A stretch of 7,189 bases of DNA from 2-01-FULL-49-17 sp035549275 (lineage in GTDB: Bacteria; Patescibacteriota; Minisyncoccia; 2-02-FULL-40-12; GWA2-44-9). The notes under the pieces are model-generated. The model ran no database searches. It was given only the letters and a program-made list of their open reading frames with translations, and was not told where the DNA came from. The stretch covers positions 1 to 7,189 of the forward strand of contig DASZRH010000044.1 in the NCBI GenBank assembly GCA_035549275.1. The letters are read 5' to 3'. Below, in pieces: positions 5,706-7,189 of the stretch. Numbering within the stretch: position 1 is the first letter of the stretch; every line of letters begins with the position of its first letter. Both the position numbers and the translations under genes were made by a program.

Positions 5706-5804
5706 TCAGCCCTTTCTCGCCGCTTCGCGGTGTTCACAGTACTTCCTCCACTCTTCCTTGGCCACCTCGTAGGTGACCCACCAGACCAGCAACGTTGTCC
5801 CCAT
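5706..5804 (-). CDS. 32-residue peptide (unit B, first gene)
   Basis: A 32-codon ORF lies under a consensus promoter. The peptide begins MGTTLLVWWVTYEVA, a short hydrophobic, Trp-rich N-terminal stretch, and continues with a charged part, KEEWRKYCEHREAARKG. The amphiphilic layout could suit membrane-surface association or a leader-peptide role, but no function can be named. AAGGAGG stands 3 bases before the ATG; the spacing is tight but the match is strong. It stops 5 bases before the ATG of the 65-codon ORF. Such a short ORF could arise by chance, but promoter, ribosome site and coupled downstream gene together argue that it is translated. Confidence 0.55.
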   Translation of the reverse strand: MGTTLLVWWVTYEVAKEEWRKYCEHREAARKG

Positions 5805-5807
5805 ACT

Positions 5808-5814
5808 CCTCCTT
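5808..5814 (-). promoter_or_regulatory. Strong Shine-Dalgarno site of unit B
   Basis: AAGGAGG on the minus strand ends 3 bases before the ATG at 5804. It is a full anti-Shine-Dalgarno complement, unlike anything in front of the core genes here. Confidence 0.7.
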
Positions 5815-5837
5815 GTTAAGCAACTGATTGTAGCTAC

Positions 5838-5866
5838 ATTATATCACTTTATTTATTATTTGTCAA
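5838..5866 (-). promoter_or_regulatory. Perfect consensus promoter of unit B
   Basis: On the minus strand, TTGACA (5866-5861), a 17-bp AT-rich spacer and TATAAT (5843-5838) match the housekeeping sigma consensus at all twelve positions at optimal spacing. The spacer ends TGA, adding the extended -10 TG. Transcription should start near 5831, leaving a leader of about 27 nt before the 32-codon ORF. No overlapping operator-like dyad was noticed in the spacer. Confidence 0.88.
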
Positions 5867-5880
5867 TATATACGCTCGTA

Positions 5881-5929
5881 CAACTTCCTCCCTAAAAACC
5901 GCCCAAATGGGCGGTTTTTAGGGAAGTTG
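5881..5929 (-). terminator. Bidirectional terminator downstream of rpoC
   Basis: A 15-bp stem (5890-5904 with 5909-5923) around a 4-base loop contains an A5 run on the left arm and a T5 run on the right, so it can terminate in both directions. The pairing extends by 6 bp (5881-5886 with 5924-5929) past a 3-base bulge. It starts 11 bases after the rpoC stop and keeps rpoC transcription out of unit B. Confidence 0.88.
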
Positions 5930-5940
5930 CAATATTCAGC

Positions 5941-7189
5941 TTAGACCTGTTCGTGGAAACCAGTACCGGCCGGAATGAGGCGGCCGATAATAACATTTTC
6001 CTTGAGACCGCGGAGATGGTCTTCTTTGCCAACCACAGCGCTATCGATGAGCACCTTGGCCGTTTCCTGGAACGAGGCGGATGAGAGGAAGCTGTCGGTT
6101 GAGAGCGCGACTTTGGAAATACCCAAGAGCAACTGTTCGTAGGTCGCTTCCCGCTTTTTCTCGCCGCGAACACGCTCGTTCTCGGCTAACACCGTGCGCT
6201 TCTCAATCATGGATTCGGTAAGCAAGTCAGTATCGCCGGCATCAATGACTTTGACGCGGGAAAACATCTGGCGCGTAATCAGCTCAACGTGCTTATCATT
6301 AATGCTGTCACCAGTCGGAGAATAGATACTTTGGACTTCGCGGATAATATAGCGAGCCACTAAGTCCATATCCCCTGTCGTAGCGAATAATTCGCGCAAA
6401 TCAACACTGCCTTCAGAGAGCTGTTGGCCCATTGAAACAAGATCACCGACGCCGACAGTCAGAGAAATATTCGGCATGACCGCATATTCCCGCTTCTCGC
6501 CGGTTTCAGCCACTTCGACGGCTAGGGTGCGCTGCTTGGCGCGTTCTTCAACGGCGATAACCTTGCCGTCTACGTCCGAAACAAGCGCCTTAAACTGCGG
6601 CGGCCGGGCTTCGACGATTTCTTCGATGCGCGGTAACCCCATGGTAATGTCGGCGCCCGAACCGGCAACGCCTCCGGTATGGAAGGTACGCATGGTCAGC
6701 TGGGTGCCCGGTTCACCAATCGCCTGGGCAGTAACGATACCGACGGCTTCGCCGATGTTTACGAGTTCATTCTTGGAAAGGTCGTACCCGTAGCAGGCGC
6801 GGCAGACTCCAGTACCCGCTTTGCATTTAATAACGGAGCGAATGCGGATGGACGGCAGTTTGATTTCGTCGATTTTGGCAGCCATTTCTTTGTCGATCAG
6901 CGTGCCTTTCTTGGCAACAACAGTACCCTCGGCATCCACGACTTCCTCGAGAATGACGCGGCCTTTGATACGCTTGCCCAAAGATTCACCACTGAACTTG
7001 GAATCTTCGGCGTACAACACGTAACCCTCTTTGTCTTTGCAATCCTCTTCGGTTACGACAATGTCTTGAGACACGTCGACAAGGCGGCGCGTTAAGTATC
7101 CGGCGTTCGCCGTCTTCAAAGCGGTGTCTACGAGTCCTTTGCGGGCGCCGTGAGTGGAAATGAAGTACTCCAAGGGCTGCATGCCTTCT
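5941..7189 (-). CDS. rpoC: RNA polymerase beta' subunit, C-terminal part
   Basis: The 3' part of rpoC, open at the window edge, encodes about 415 residues of the catalytic beta' subunit; the reading frame runs on beyond 7189. Numbering from the Met at 7182, the end of the bridge helix is seen as STHGARKGLVDTALKTANAG (9-28). The second zinc-binding site has Cys48, Cys120, Cys127 and Cys130. The trigger loop region is GEAVGIVTAQAIGEPGTQLT (144-163), continuing MRTFHTGGVAG. DITMGLPRIEEIVEARPP (178-195) follows directly, so the large insertion found there in E. coli is absent. The protein ends NVIIGRLIPAGTGFHEQV, the usual beta' C-terminus region. rpoB would be expected further upstream on this strand, outside the window. 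Confidence 0.97.
   Translation of the reverse strand, partial: EGMQPLEYFISTHGARKGLVDTALKTANAGYLTRRLVDVSQDIVVTEEDCKDKEGYVLYAEDSKFSGESLGKRIKGRVILEEVVDAEGTVVAKKGTLIDKEMAAKIDEIKLPSIRIRSVIKCKAGTGVCRACYGYDLSKNELVNIGEAVGIVTAQAIGEPGTQLTMRTFHTGGVAGSGADITMGLPRIEEIVEARPPQFKALVSDVDGKVIAVEERAKQRTLAVEVAETGEKREYAVMPNISLTVGVGDLVSMGQQLSEGSVDLRELFATTGDMDLVARYIIREVQSIYSPTGDSINDKHVELITRQMFSRVKVIDAGDTDLLTESMIEKRTVLAENERVRGEKKREATYEQLLLGISKVALSTDSFLSSASFQETAKVLIDSAVVGKEDHLRGLKENVIIGRLIPAGTGFHEQV

Overview
This window looks like a bacterial chromosomal segment made mostly of housekeeping genes, with several very small genes set in the gaps between them. The core set is the rpsF-ssb-rpsR operon on the plus strand, and recA, ftsK and the 3' part of rpoC on the minus strand. 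Three features recall Patescibacteria/CPR-type genomes: a short S18 that keeps a CxxC...CxxH zinc knuckle, a beta' subunit without the large proteobacterial trigger-loop insertion, and few Shine-Dalgarno sites ahead of core genes. That assignment is an inference at low to moderate confidence.

Layout. Positions 1-25 hold a hairpin that probably ends an upstream unit. An extended -10 promoter (76-104) drives a leader with a long-range stem (123-189), then rpsF (S6), ssb and rpsR (S18). Convergent to this, on the minus strand, are recA (2864-1755) and a GC-rich 89-codon ORF (1694-1425, 'unit A'). Unit A has its own promoter, a strong Shine-Dalgarno site and a 19-bp hairpin terminator. Upstream of recA is a 62-codon CxCxxC gene (3127-2939) whose stop codon lies inside its terminator hairpin. 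ftsK (5397-3169) comes next; its promoter is placed so that transcription should begin on the A of its ATG. Between ftsK and rpoC sits 'unit B' (5866-5451): a fully consensus TTGACA-17-TGATATAAT promoter, a 32-codon ORF, a 65-codon ORF and a terminator. The rpoC 3' end (7189-5941) closes the window behind a strong bidirectional hairpin.

How it fits together. The core genes serve translation (S6, S18), DNA protection and recombination (SSB, RecA), chromosome segregation at division (FtsK) and transcription (RpoC). The S6/S18 operon leader is a good candidate for the known S6:S18 autoregulation. Units A and B stand apart: sampled 60-base blocks are 67-72% GC against 47-48% in recA and ftsK, and both have AGGAGG-type ribosome sites that the core genes lack. 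They read as compact, self-contained accessory transcription units, possibly phage-derived, lodged between housekeeping genes. They are the best candidates here for something undescribed.
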